A stretch of 64,000 bases of DNA. Source: Bacteroidota bacterium. GTDB taxonomy: Bacteria > Bacteroidota > Bacteroidia > Chitinophagales > Saprospiraceae. Location: assembly GCA_963169325.1 (NCBI GenBank), contig CAUJEY010000335.1, positions 49,874-113,873 of the forward strand. Direction: 5' to 3'. A program made the position numbers and the translations under genes. Of this stretch, positions 48,119-56,800 are shown one piece after another (position 1 is the stretch's first letter; every line of letters starts with the position of its first letter). Below the pieces are notes generated by a model that saw only the letters and a program-made list of their open reading frames with translations, had not been told where the DNA came from and did no database searches.

Positions 48119-50394
48119 ATAACACCACCTGCAAATTCGCCCTCCCAATCCTCCTCCTCCTCCTCGCTCCCGGTGGCCTGTCTGCCCAATATTTCTACGG
48201 CCAGGTCACCGATGTCAAAGAAATACCCCTGCCCGGCGCCACCGTCGTGTGGGCCGGTACGACCATCGGTGCGCGCAGCGACGACAAAGGCGAATTCGGC
48301 ATTCCGCTCCCGGCCGATACTACGCGGAAACCGGTATATCTGGTCGCCCTTTTCGGAGGCGCCCGCGACACCTTCGCCATCGACGATTTTTCGGCCTACT
48401 GGGCACTGGCGATGTCCGCTGCCGTCACCTTGCAGGAAGTGACCGTCCGCGACGAAAACACCGGGGCTTATATCTCCGTGTTACAACCCATCAAAACCGA
48501 GATCATCAACCGCAACGAACTGCGCAAAGCGGCCTGTTGCGACCTCGCCGGGTGCTTCGAAACCCAAAGCAGCGTGCAGCCGCAAACCACCAATATTCTC
48601 ACCAACGCCAAAGAACTGCGTATTCTCGGCCTCAGCGGCGTGTACAACCAGGTGCTGGTCGATGGGCTGCCGCTCATTCAGGGCCTCAGCTACACCTACG
48701 GCACCGGCACTTTACCCGGCAGCATGGTCGAAAATATCTGGGTGGTGAAAGGCGCCAACAGCGTCGTGCAAGGCTATGAAGGTATGGTGGGGCAAATCAC
48801 GGTATTCCCCCGCGAGGGCGGTACGGCCGAACCTTTTACGGCCGATTTATTAGTCAATAGTTTTGGCGAAAAACACCTGAACGCGGCGGTTTCTGTCAAA
48901 AAAACAAAGTGGAACAACTACCTCGCCCTGCACACCTCGCAGCCGGGCGGCAAATGGGACCGCGACGACGACACCTTTCTCGACTTGCCCCTGCTCACGC
49001 GTTACAGCATGTACAACAAGTGGCGCTACCGCAAAGAAAATGAAGACGGCTGGAGCGCCTTTATCGGCGCCCGCTACGTGGATGAAAAACGCAACGGCGG
49101 GCAAAAAACCTTCGACCCCGAAACCGGCCGGGGCAGTACTGCCGCCTACGGACAGGCCGTCGCGTTCCGGCAGCCCGAGCTGTTCACCAAAACCGGCTAC
49201 CGCTTCGATGCCAACCGCAAAATCAGTTTGTTGGCCAGCGGGTTCCGGCAGGTGCAGGACTCCTGGTTCGGCGTGCTGCATTATCAGGGCCGGCAAAACA
49301 GCGCTTACGCCAACCTGCAATACGAACTGTTTTGGGGCAAAAACCGGCAACACGACCTGAAAACAGGTATCAGCTACCGCCATCTGCGCCTCGACGAAGA
49401 CATTACCTTTTCGTCGGACACCCTCCCGCGCAGCTTTGCCGGCGCGTACCGGCGCGAGGAGAACATCCCCGGCGTATTTGCGGAAAGTGTTTTCAATTTT
49501 CCTGCCGCCAAACTTACCGTGATCACCGGCCTGCGCGCCGACCGCCACAATACCTTCGGCTGGTATGCGACGCCGCGAGTCATGCTGCGTTACCAACCCC
49601 GGCCCAATACCGACCTGCGCGCCTCCATCGGTACAGGCTGGCGCACCGTCAATCTTTTTTCCGAAAATATAAACCTGCTCACCGGCGGGCGCGACATCGT
49701 GTTTGCCGAAGCCCTGCGCCCCGAGCGTGCCCTGAACATGGGCCTCAACGCCACCCAAAAATGGACGCTCGGCGCTACCCAATTTACCGCCACCGCCGAC
49801 CTGTACCACACGCGTTTTCAGAACCAGTTTTTCCCCGACTACGATACTGACCCGGGTAAGGCTATTATCGCCAACTACACGGGTCCTTCGGTGTCTAACG
49901 GGTTTCAGGCCGAACTTTCCGCTGCCATCAATCGCCGGGCGGACCTGCGCGCCGCGTACAACTTCCTCGATGTGTGGCGCCGCCCCAACGGCGAAAAGGT
50001 GTTGTTGCCCTTCAATGCCCGCCACCGCGTGCTTGGCGTGGCGAGTTTGCACTCCCCGGAACCGCTCTGGCAGTTTGATCTCAACCTGCACTGGTACGGC
50101 CGGCAGCGCCTGCCCGATACCCGCCAAAACCCGGAAGCCTACCGGCTGCCCGATTTTTCCAACTCGTTCGCCCTTGTCGGCATGCAATATACCCATACCT
50201 TCAAACGAGGCCTGGAAATATTCGGCGGTTGCGAAAACGTGTTTGATTTCCGGCAGAAACGCCCGATCCTGAGTTGGGAAAATCCTTTCGGCCCGTACTT
50301 CGACACCTCGTTTGCCTGGGGACCCACGCGTGGGCGGGAATTTTATGTAGGGGTGCGGGTGCGGTGGAAAGAAAGTTTTAAAGGCAAAATGTAA
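48112..50394 (+). CDS. TonB-dependent outer-membrane receptor
   Basis: This 760-residue receptor has a signal peptide (LPILLLLLAPGGLSAQ) and a carboxypeptidase-regulatory-like domain (about 27-110, GQVTDVKEIPLPGATVVW, DDKGEFGIPL). The plug follows (about 125-245, NRNELRKAACCDLAGCFETQSSVQPQ, LRILGLSGVYNQVLVDGLPL, IWVVKGANSVVQGYEGMVGQI), then a 22-strand-type barrel with aromatic turn motifs. A vicinal CC in the plug and another C eight residues later are unusual and could bind metal. The substrate is unknown, perhaps a metal chelate. The stop codon is inside the first unit of a repeat (GGCAAAATGTAA), so the last residues KGKM may derive from it. It lies near two sigma systems. Confidence 0.92.
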   Translation: MTNNTTCKFALPILLLLLAPGGLSAQYFYGQVTDVKEIPLPGATVVWAGTTIGARSDDKGEFGIPLPADTTRKPVYLVALFGGARDTFAIDDFSAYWALAMSAAVTLQEVTVRDENTGAYISVLQPIKTEIINRNELRKAACCDLAGCFETQSSVQPQTTNILTNAKELRILGLSGVYNQVLVDGLPLIQGLSYTYGTGTLPGSMVENIWVVKGANSVVQGYEGMVGQITVFPREGGTAEPFTADLLVNSFGEKHLNAAVSVKKTKWNNYLALHTSQPGGKWDRDDDTFLDLPLLTRYSMYNKWRYRKENEDGWSAFIGARYVDEKRNGGQKTFDPETGRGSTAAYGQAVAFRQPELFTKTGYRFDANRKISLLASGFRQVQDSWFGVLHYQGRQNSAYANLQYELFWGKNRQHDLKTGISYRHLRLDEDITFSSDTLPRSFAGAYRREENIPGVFAESVFNFPAAKLTVITGLRADRHNTFGWYATPRVMLRYQPRPNTDLRASIGTGWRTVNLFSENINLLTGGRDIVFAEALRPERALNMGLNATQKWTLGATQFTATADLYHTRFQNQFFPDYDTDPGKAIIANYTGPSVSNGFQAELSAAINRRADLRAAYNFLDVWRRPNGEKVLLPFNARHRVLGVASLHSPEPLWQFDLNLHWYGRQRLPDTRQNPEAYRLPDFSNSFALVGMQYTHTFKRGLEIFGGCENVFDFRQKRPILSWENPFGPYFDTSFAWGPTRGREFYVGVRVRWKESFKGKM

Positions 50395-50500
50395 AATGTA
50401 AAAGTCAAAATGTAAAAGTCAAAATGTAAAAGGGCACACGTACCGTGTACGCTACGTTCCTTTTACATTTTGACTTTTAAATTTTACATTTTGACTTTAA
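50376..50500. repeat. AAAATGTAAAAGTC hairpin at the stop of the TonB receptor
   Basis: The arms 50376-50433 and 50459-50500 are made of GTCAAAATGTAAAA units, the same family as 46047-46198. The receptor stop TAA (50392-50394) is part of a unit. It is a likely terminator. Confidence 0.8.
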
Positions 50501-50573
50501 TTTTTCCCCTCACCCAACCGCTGCCCTGCTTCCCGCGTAATAGGTTTATGTTTGTTCCGCACTGCTTATTTGT

Positions 50574-51146
50574 ATGACTGTCACACCCGAACTCCTGCTT
50601 GCTGCCCGGGAGGGCGAACGCAAAGCGCAATACCAACTGTACCGGCAATGTTTCCCGGTATTGATGTCGGTATGCCTGCGCTACCGGAGCGACCAGAGCG
50701 ATGCATTGGCGGCACTGAACGACGGATACCTGAAAATACTGCAAAACCTGCACCGTTACCCGCCCGAAGCGCCGTTTGAGGCCTGGATACGGCGGATTCA
50801 GATCAATACCCTGATTGACCAGTTCCGGCGGGAAGCCAAATGGCGCGACACGGTGCTGTTGTCGGAAAAAATGGAACAACAACCCGGCGTGGGTGGCGTA
50901 GACTGGAACGAAGCCGACCGCCGTTTCGACGCGGAACAACTGGAAAACCTGTTGCAGCGCCTGCCGCCCGTGAGCCGGCAGGTATTTAATCTTTTTGCAC
51001 TCGATGGATACAGCCATGCCGAGATCAGCACCATGCTGGGCATCAGCGAAGGAACGTCCAAATGGCACGTCAGCTTCGCCCGGAGCCAGCTACGCGACTG
51101 GATCAAAACCGGGCTGGAACATCCTGAAAATACATCGGTACGCTAA
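50574..51146 (+). CDS. RNA polymerase ECF sigma factor
   Basis: This 190-residue sigma factor has region 2 (LLLAAREGERKAQYQLYRQCF, LNDGYLKILQNLHRYPPEAPFEAWIRRIQINTLIDQFRRE in parts) and region 4 (LLQRLPPVSRQVFNLFALDGYSHAEISTMLGISEGTSKWHV in parts). It is typical of the Bacteroidota group where the sigma gene is followed by a membrane protein gene, here only two bases further on. The ATG at 50574 is the only good start. It probably controls envelope functions. Target promoters are unknown. Confidence 0.92.
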   Translation: MTVTPELLLAAREGERKAQYQLYRQCFPVLMSVCLRYRSDQSDALAALNDGYLKILQNLHRYPPEAPFEAWIRRIQINTLIDQFRREAKWRDTVLLSEKMEQQPGVGGVDWNEADRRFDAEQLENLLQRLPPVSRQVFNLFALDGYSHAEISTMLGISEGTSKWHVSFARSQLRDWIKTGLEHPENTSVR

Positions 51147-51148
51147 AA

Positions 51149-52618
51149 ATGGAAAACAAGGATCGATTGGACGAATTTTTACAGCACAAATTTGCTGAAG
51201 ACGACCCGGCGCAACGGTTTGCCTTCCGGGAGGAGTACTGGCTTCAGGCACAGACGCTCATTGAAGCCGATGAACGCCGCAAACGCCGCCGCGGACTGTT
51301 TTGGTGGTGGCTGGCCGGCGGGCTGGGGATGGCTTTGGTTGCCGTTTGGTGGATGGCCGGCGGCCCGGCCGAATCTCCTGCACGTGCTGCTTCAGATACG
51401 GCGCAGCCAATACCTGCCCCGGTACAACATGCGGATAAATTGATTGGGATTTCCGGGGAGTCTGATAACGCCAAACAGCCCCGTCAGGAATTGACGCTTA
51501 ATAAACCTTTACGGAAAGAGCAACTACCGGATAGCAGTTCCCGGATCGCCGGGAATATATTTAAGCAGGGTTCATCAGGGATTCAAAAACCTGCCACAGA
51601 ACGGGCTGTCATTTTGATCCCGGGTTCTCGGGAGAAGGAATCCGGGGCCAAAGGTCTCGGGAATAAGGTCAAGTCGAGGCCTTCGACCCCGGATGCTTCA
51701 CTTTCGCTCAACAGAAATACCCCCGAAATGAGCATAAAAGCAGCGTTAATTGACCCTGCCTATGCAGCAGAGGGCGATACGGAACACGTTACGTCTCCCT
51801 CCCCTTCGGGGGAGGGTCGGGGTGGGGTTTCCCAGGCGCGGACAACTAACAACAGTGAAGCCGCCGAACGTAAAGTCCCTCTTCCAACTACGCCGCTGAA
51901 CTTTCTCCCCACCATTTTTCAACTCCTGCAACGGCCGTTGCCACGGCTTTCCATCCCCCGCAAGCCTGCTCTTCCAATTGCCGAAACACCGCCCGAACGT
52001 CATCGCAACTGGCGCATGCAGTTGGGCGTGATCGCGTCGGGCTCCACGCCTACGGGCCATTTGCAGGACGAAAGCCCCGGCATCGGCGGCGGCCTCAGTG
52101 CGCGCTTCCAGCGCAAAGGCTCGGCATTTTCCTGGAATGCCGACCTGATTTGGCGTTGGCGGCAGGGCGGATTTCCGGATACGTTGGATTTAATGGATTC
52201 TGGGCAATTCCGCTACAGTTTCGGCTATATCTGGGATTGGCCGCAACAGCGGGTGTCCGGCACCCATTGGCTGGAACTTCCCGTGTACGTACAGTACCGC
52301 TGGAAAACTATAAACGCTGAACTGGGCGCCATGCCGACCCTTTTAACCGCCGTTCAGGGACGGGAAGACCGTTTTCGCCAAACCTCCCTGGCGCCCGATC
52401 CGGCATTGACCGGTTCCCAAAAAATCAGGCTGGCCAACCGTTATTTTACCCAATTCAGCGCCAGCGTGTTTGCCGGGGCGGAATGGCAGCCCACCAACCG
52501 GCTCGGGGTAGGCCTGCGGTTACACTACCAGCCGGGCACTCTTTTACAATCATCAGACTTTAGTATCCCTCGCAGAGGCCCGCTATGGGGTGAATTAAGG
52601 GTGCGGTTTTTTATTTAA
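51149..52618 (+). CDS. Sigma-linked membrane protein with barrel-like C-terminus
   Basis: This 489-residue protein has a cytoplasmic head (MENKDRLDEFLQHKFAEDDPAQRF), an Arg-rich stretch and one transmembrane helix (about 53-72, WWWLAGGLGMALVAVWWMAG). A long low-complexity periplasmic linker follows, then a beta-rich C-terminal domain (about 290-489, MQLGVIASGSTPTGHLQ, WLELPVYVQYRWKTINAELGAMP, FAGAEWQPTNRLGVGLRLHY) like an outer-membrane barrel. It may be an anti-sigma factor whose output domain senses the envelope. Residues about 216-227 (SPSPSGEGRGGVS) are encoded by an intragenic CCCTCCCC repeat. It is translationally close to the sigma gene. Confidence 0.8.
   Translation: MENKDRLDEFLQHKFAEDDPAQRFAFREEYWLQAQTLIEADERRKRRRGLFWWWLAGGLGMALVAVWWMAGGPAESPARAASDTAQPIPAPVQHADKLIGISGESDNAKQPRQELTLNKPLRKEQLPDSSSRIAGNIFKQGSSGIQKPATERAVILIPGSREKESGAKGLGNKVKSRPSTPDASLSLNRNTPEMSIKAALIDPAYAAEGDTEHVTSPSPSGEGRGGVSQARTTNNSEAAERKVPLPTTPLNFLPTIFQLLQRPLPRLSIPRKPALPIAETPPERHRNWRMQLGVIASGSTPTGHLQDESPGIGGGLSARFQRKGSAFSWNADLIWRWRQGGFPDTLDLMDSGQFRYSFGYIWDWPQQRVSGTHWLELPVYVQYRWKTINAELGAMPTLLTAVQGREDRFRQTSLAPDPALTGSQKIRLANRYFTQFSASVFAGAEWQPTNRLGVGLRLHYQPGTLLQSSDFSIPRRGPLWGELRVRFFI
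51794..51830. repeat. Half-copy of the CCCTCCCC repeat inside a gene
   Basis: CTCCCTCCCCTTCGGGGGAG and GGTCGGGGTGGGGTTT match one arm of the intergenic hairpin at 47862-48023. It lies in the linker of the gene at 51149 and keeps the frame open. Confidence 0.75.
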
Positions 52619-52654
52619 ACAGGTGAGATAAAATTGTCCTACTGCTTAACAACA

Positions 52655-53758
52655 ATGAATACACACACAAAGAATTTGACAACCCTGTTGGTTGCTAGTT
52701 GCTGTGTCTTTACACTCTGGACCTGCTCAAAGGCCGATGGCCCGCCGGGGCCTTCGCCGGATCCGGTGTTTATGGTAGCGTATGAGATTGATAGCGCGAC
52801 CTATTCCCTGACAGCGGGTTTGCAAACGACCTATATGTTTACCCGGGCTGAATTGGGTCAGGACGAAGTCTGGGAGTTGTCCGGCAGTTTTGCCGACGCC
52901 ACCTGTCCGGATGCCGATTGCCCGGGGAGCCTGACGTTCTATTGGCGGAATAATGACACGGGGAATGATTTTGATTCTACATGGTATACAGGAGAGTTTC
53001 CCATGTATTTTAAAGCTTCTGATCTGATTAGTTTTCAAACGCATCTGGGGCTTGAGTTCAATGTGGAAAACCCGACTGAAGTAACCTGGTCTATCAACGA
53101 TTCCTTGTATGGTTCCGGTAAGGAACTGACCTACCTGAGTAACAGGGAACCGTTTCAGGTCGCCGTTGAGATACTTGATTCCACGGGCTATGTCACTAAA
53201 AGCAGTCAGTTGTTTTTGCCGGAAGAAAATATATTTTGTACCCGCTGTATTATTAGCGCCCAAGTGGATACCGCTTTCAACCTCTTCGTTATTCCGCTTT
53301 CCCCCGGTGCGCACACGTTTAAATGGCATACCGGGGACACAACCGAATTTATAAAGGTGCCACTGGATCCTGCCGAGACCTATTCCGTGACCGTGACCAA
53401 TACGGCCGGGGGGTGTACGGCCTCGACCTCCCTGAGCCAACTACCGCTCTCTTTTTCCTTAATCCGAACCGCCAACGTCGAAGCCGTGGCAATGCCCTTT
53501 AACCCGTCGCTGGCAGGCGGCCCCATCATCGAGTGGATCGATCCGCAGGGTGTTGTCTGGCGCAGCGACCGGATCGCGCAGCAGTCTTTTCCGGTCAATT
53601 TTTTCCAAATTTTAGAACTGGAGGATTACCTGGAAAACGAAAACGGCCTGCCGACCAGAAAACTGCGGGTTGCGTGGCGTTGCCGGGTGTATAATGAAGC
53701 CGGTGCGTCGCGGATAATGAGTGGGGAAGGGGTGATTGGGGTGGGGTGGCCCCGTTAG
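52655..53758 (+). CDS. Lipoprotein of unknown function (367 aa)
   Basis: A lipobox near residue 22-26 (FTLWTCSKADGPPGP) marks a lipoprotein. The mature part looks like several immunoglobulin-like beta domains: FMVAYEIDSATYSLTAG, TWYTGEFPMYFKASDLISF, FKWHTGDTTEFIKVPLDPAE, VTVTNTAGGCTASTS. Two Cys pairs (ATCPDADCPG and FCTRCIIS) may form disulfides. The ATG at 52655 is chosen over a TTG at 52634. It could be a surface lipoprotein co-expressed with the sigma pair upstream (36-base gap). No family is recognised. Confidence 0.75.
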   Translation: MNTHTKNLTTLLVASCCVFTLWTCSKADGPPGPSPDPVFMVAYEIDSATYSLTAGLQTTYMFTRAELGQDEVWELSGSFADATCPDADCPGSLTFYWRNNDTGNDFDSTWYTGEFPMYFKASDLISFQTHLGLEFNVENPTEVTWSINDSLYGSGKELTYLSNREPFQVAVEILDSTGYVTKSSQLFLPEENIFCTRCIISAQVDTAFNLFVIPLSPGAHTFKWHTGDTTEFIKVPLDPAETYSVTVTNTAGGCTASTSLSQLPLSFSLIRTANVEAVAMPFNPSLAGGPIIEWIDPQGVVWRSDRIAQQSFPVNFFQILELEDYLENENGLPTRKLRVAWRCRVYNEAGASRIMSGEGVIGVGWPR

Positions 53759-53765
53759 GTGTTGT

Positions 53766-53853
53766 TGTGGGGCGAATTTGTAATTCGCCTGCTCGCGAGC
53801 GGAAAACGCTACAAGTCCGCCCGCGAGTAGGCGAATTAAAAATTCGCCCCACA
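53766..53853. repeat. GGCGAATT inverted repeat between convergent genes
   Basis: The arms 53766-53797 and 53822-53853 (TGTGGGGCGAATTT, AATTCGCC, CTCGCG and complement) match with a few differences, and each arm is itself palindromic. It lies between the convergent stops at 53758 and 53874 and is related to the half-copy at 18932-18950. It is a likely bidirectional terminator. Confidence 0.75.
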
Positions 53854-53873
53854 CGAATGAAACCATGTCCGGT

Positions 53874-56800
53874 CTAATCGGCCACTTTCACCACTTTTGC
53901 CATTTTAAATGGTACGCCCTTGGTTTGCATTTGCACGAAGTAAATACCGGTTGGCTGATCGGTCAAATTGATCTCCAACCGGGTAGCGCCGTCCGGTATC
54001 TGAATGTCCCGGGCAATGCGGCCCACAGCGTCGAACAGGAGTACTTGCGCACCTGCCGGCAACACTTTCTGCCATTCGAGGGTTAGAGTGCCGGTAGTGG
54101 GATTGGGATACAGTTTTATCTCCCGTGCCAGGCCTGTTTCCGAAACAGAGACAAAGTTGAATGACTCCAGACATACCTGGTCGATTTCCACTGCCGATTT
54201 CACGGCCAGATCATCCTCGAAGAACGGGTTTTCTACGTGAATGCTGAAGAATTGCGCGTCGATTTCCACGGAGTCGTAGACGGTAAAGGCCAGCCAAACG
54301 GCGGAATCTACAGCAGGCAGGGCAATCCGGGCAATTTCCTGGCAACTGCCCCCGGTGCAGCGCACGGAATCCTGTCGCTCCGCAGACACCCGCACCACTA
54401 ATTCACTGCCGCCCACAAGCAATTCCGGCGTCAGGCGCGCGGTCATAAACAACCGGTTTCTGCCTTTGGCGATAGTCATGGTGTCCTGATACAGGATATC
54501 CGGATGACCAAAATTACCGCGCATCAGCACGATATTGGAGTTGTCGTTTCCGGCGCCCAGCACCACTTCCGGGTTTCCGGCGCTTTCATCCCATTCCCAG
54601 ATACTGCCTTCCTGAGCCATACCGCCGGCTTCTGCATCTATGTCAAAATCGCCATTGATGAGCTGGGTGAGATCGCAGATAGCACCGGATCGGTCGTAAG
54701 ATGTTCCGGGCGCCAGGAGCAGCGAGCAATCGACCTCAATGGTAAAATAGCGGTAGTACGTGCAGGTTTGAATCGGCGTCTTTCTGGTGAGTTGCAATTG
54801 AATGGCATACTGTGTGATGCCTGAGCCGGAGAAGGTATATTTTGCAGATTGTGTACCCTTAGTTTTGGCAAATTCTACAAAATTATTCGGATCTGGGGGG
54901 CCCGCTACCAACCAGGTGATCTCATCACAGTCTTCGTCAAAGGATGTGGAACCTGGTGTGAAAGTAAATGTACAGCCCGGATATTGGATGACAGTGAAAT
55001 TTTTACCCAATTCCTTCGCTAATACCGGATCACATTTGCAATCGGGGCATTCCGGTATTGTTATCCGAATCTCGCAGGCGCAGCTTTCTGTACCGCAGTT
55101 ACCCGTCATTTTGATGGTATACTCTCCCGCTGTTTTGAAATAACCCGGGTTCAGGCTGAAACTGAAGGCGGGATTGGACTTTTGTATTCCGCCAATAACG
55201 CTTGTGCCGTCGGGGCGGAACAGCTGCCAGCTCATCCCTTTGAAAGCGCAATCGCCCGTACAGCGTATGCTGCCGCTGACCTTTATGGGAAATTCCAGCG
55301 CGGCACAGTCAATGGTACCGGCCGATTCGCCGCAGTTCACTTCTTTGTAGAAGCCCGCGGGGAAAACATAATTCGAAACAATGATTTTGCTGAATCCGCA
55401 ACCGCAGGGTTCGGCGCAAGGGTCGATCGCCGGCAATACCAGGGGTATTCCCCCAGTCGTCACAGTCGGCGCGGGCAGGGTCGTGTTGACATTGTCCGTA
55501 CTGAAAACCGACGGCGTCAAAGGAACCGGTGAAGCGGCGACCGTACCCAGCACCACAGAGCAACCAGCCAAGGGGTCCAGATCGTACATGGCGGCCAAGA
55601 TGTTTTCATTGGCCGGGTAGCCAGGTTTGCCATACCGTCCATCGGTGTAGAAAATTTTCAAACCTTCGTAGGTGGTCAGATAACCCGGGGTGTAGCCCAA
55701 TTCGCCGGGGATTTCCGGGTATATTTCCCAAACAGCGATTCCGTTACCCGTTACCTTGACGATGACGTTTTTATGAACGCCCGATCCGCTGCGCCGGCCC
55801 ACGGCATAAATATCGCCGTTGCCGGGGTGAATAGCCACGGTATGGAACGATGTGATATTGGGGAACTGCCGGGCCCAGCCGCCGCTGGTGCTGCCGCTGG
55901 CGTTTACCTGAGCCAGCAGTCCGCGACCGTCGATACTGCCCGCCAGGATAAGGTGGGTGTTGGATGCCGGTTTTACGTCGGAAATCGCCGTTTTATTCGC
56001 GTATTTGACCGTATTCGATGCCTGCACGATGCCCTGATTATTGGTAACATACAGGACGCCCTGGTTCCCATCGGAATTCAGCACGCTGCCCGCCAGAATA
56101 TAATTGCCATTCCAGGACACAAGTGCTCGCGCGAGTTCGTCGTCGTCGCTCGACTTGCCGATTTTTTTCTTCATACTACCCGCCTGACCGTTTGCATCGA
56201 TAGAAAACAACATCACATCGTCGCGCAAGTCGTCGCTGGTGCGCTGGTACCCTGCAACGATGTAGGGAAAGTTCGCCTCGGCGGGATTTTCACTGCGCAC
56301 AATGCGGAAAAATCCTTCCCGTTTCGAATAGGTTTCGTAAAATTTTACCCAAACCACGTCGCCGTCGTCATCCACCCTGGCGATAAAACTCTGGTTGCCG
56401 TCGGTAAAACTCGGGCTATAGCCCACCAGCAAATAACAGCCCTCGTCGGTGCGTACAAAATCATTGACGGCGCCGGTGATGTCGAATTTCGTCCGCCAAA
56501 CGATGCTCCCGTCCGGACGCCGGCGGGTGAAAGTCGGGTGGTTATCCTTGCCCACACGCTCAATACCCGCCGAGAAAATATCGCTGCCGTACACCTTCGT
56601 CACGCCTGGAATGTTGCGGTCGGCATTGCCTTCCAGGCGGGTAAAGGAAATCGCCGAGCAAGTCGGAAGCGTACTGCCGGAAATCGCCCAGTTGGACACG
56701 GCGCCGTTCAGCGTAAAGCCGCTGAGGGTTCCGTTGGAACCTCCCGCCACGCTGTTCAAAGCCGTAGTGAGGCCGGCGTTATTGCTGCCGGGAACACCCT

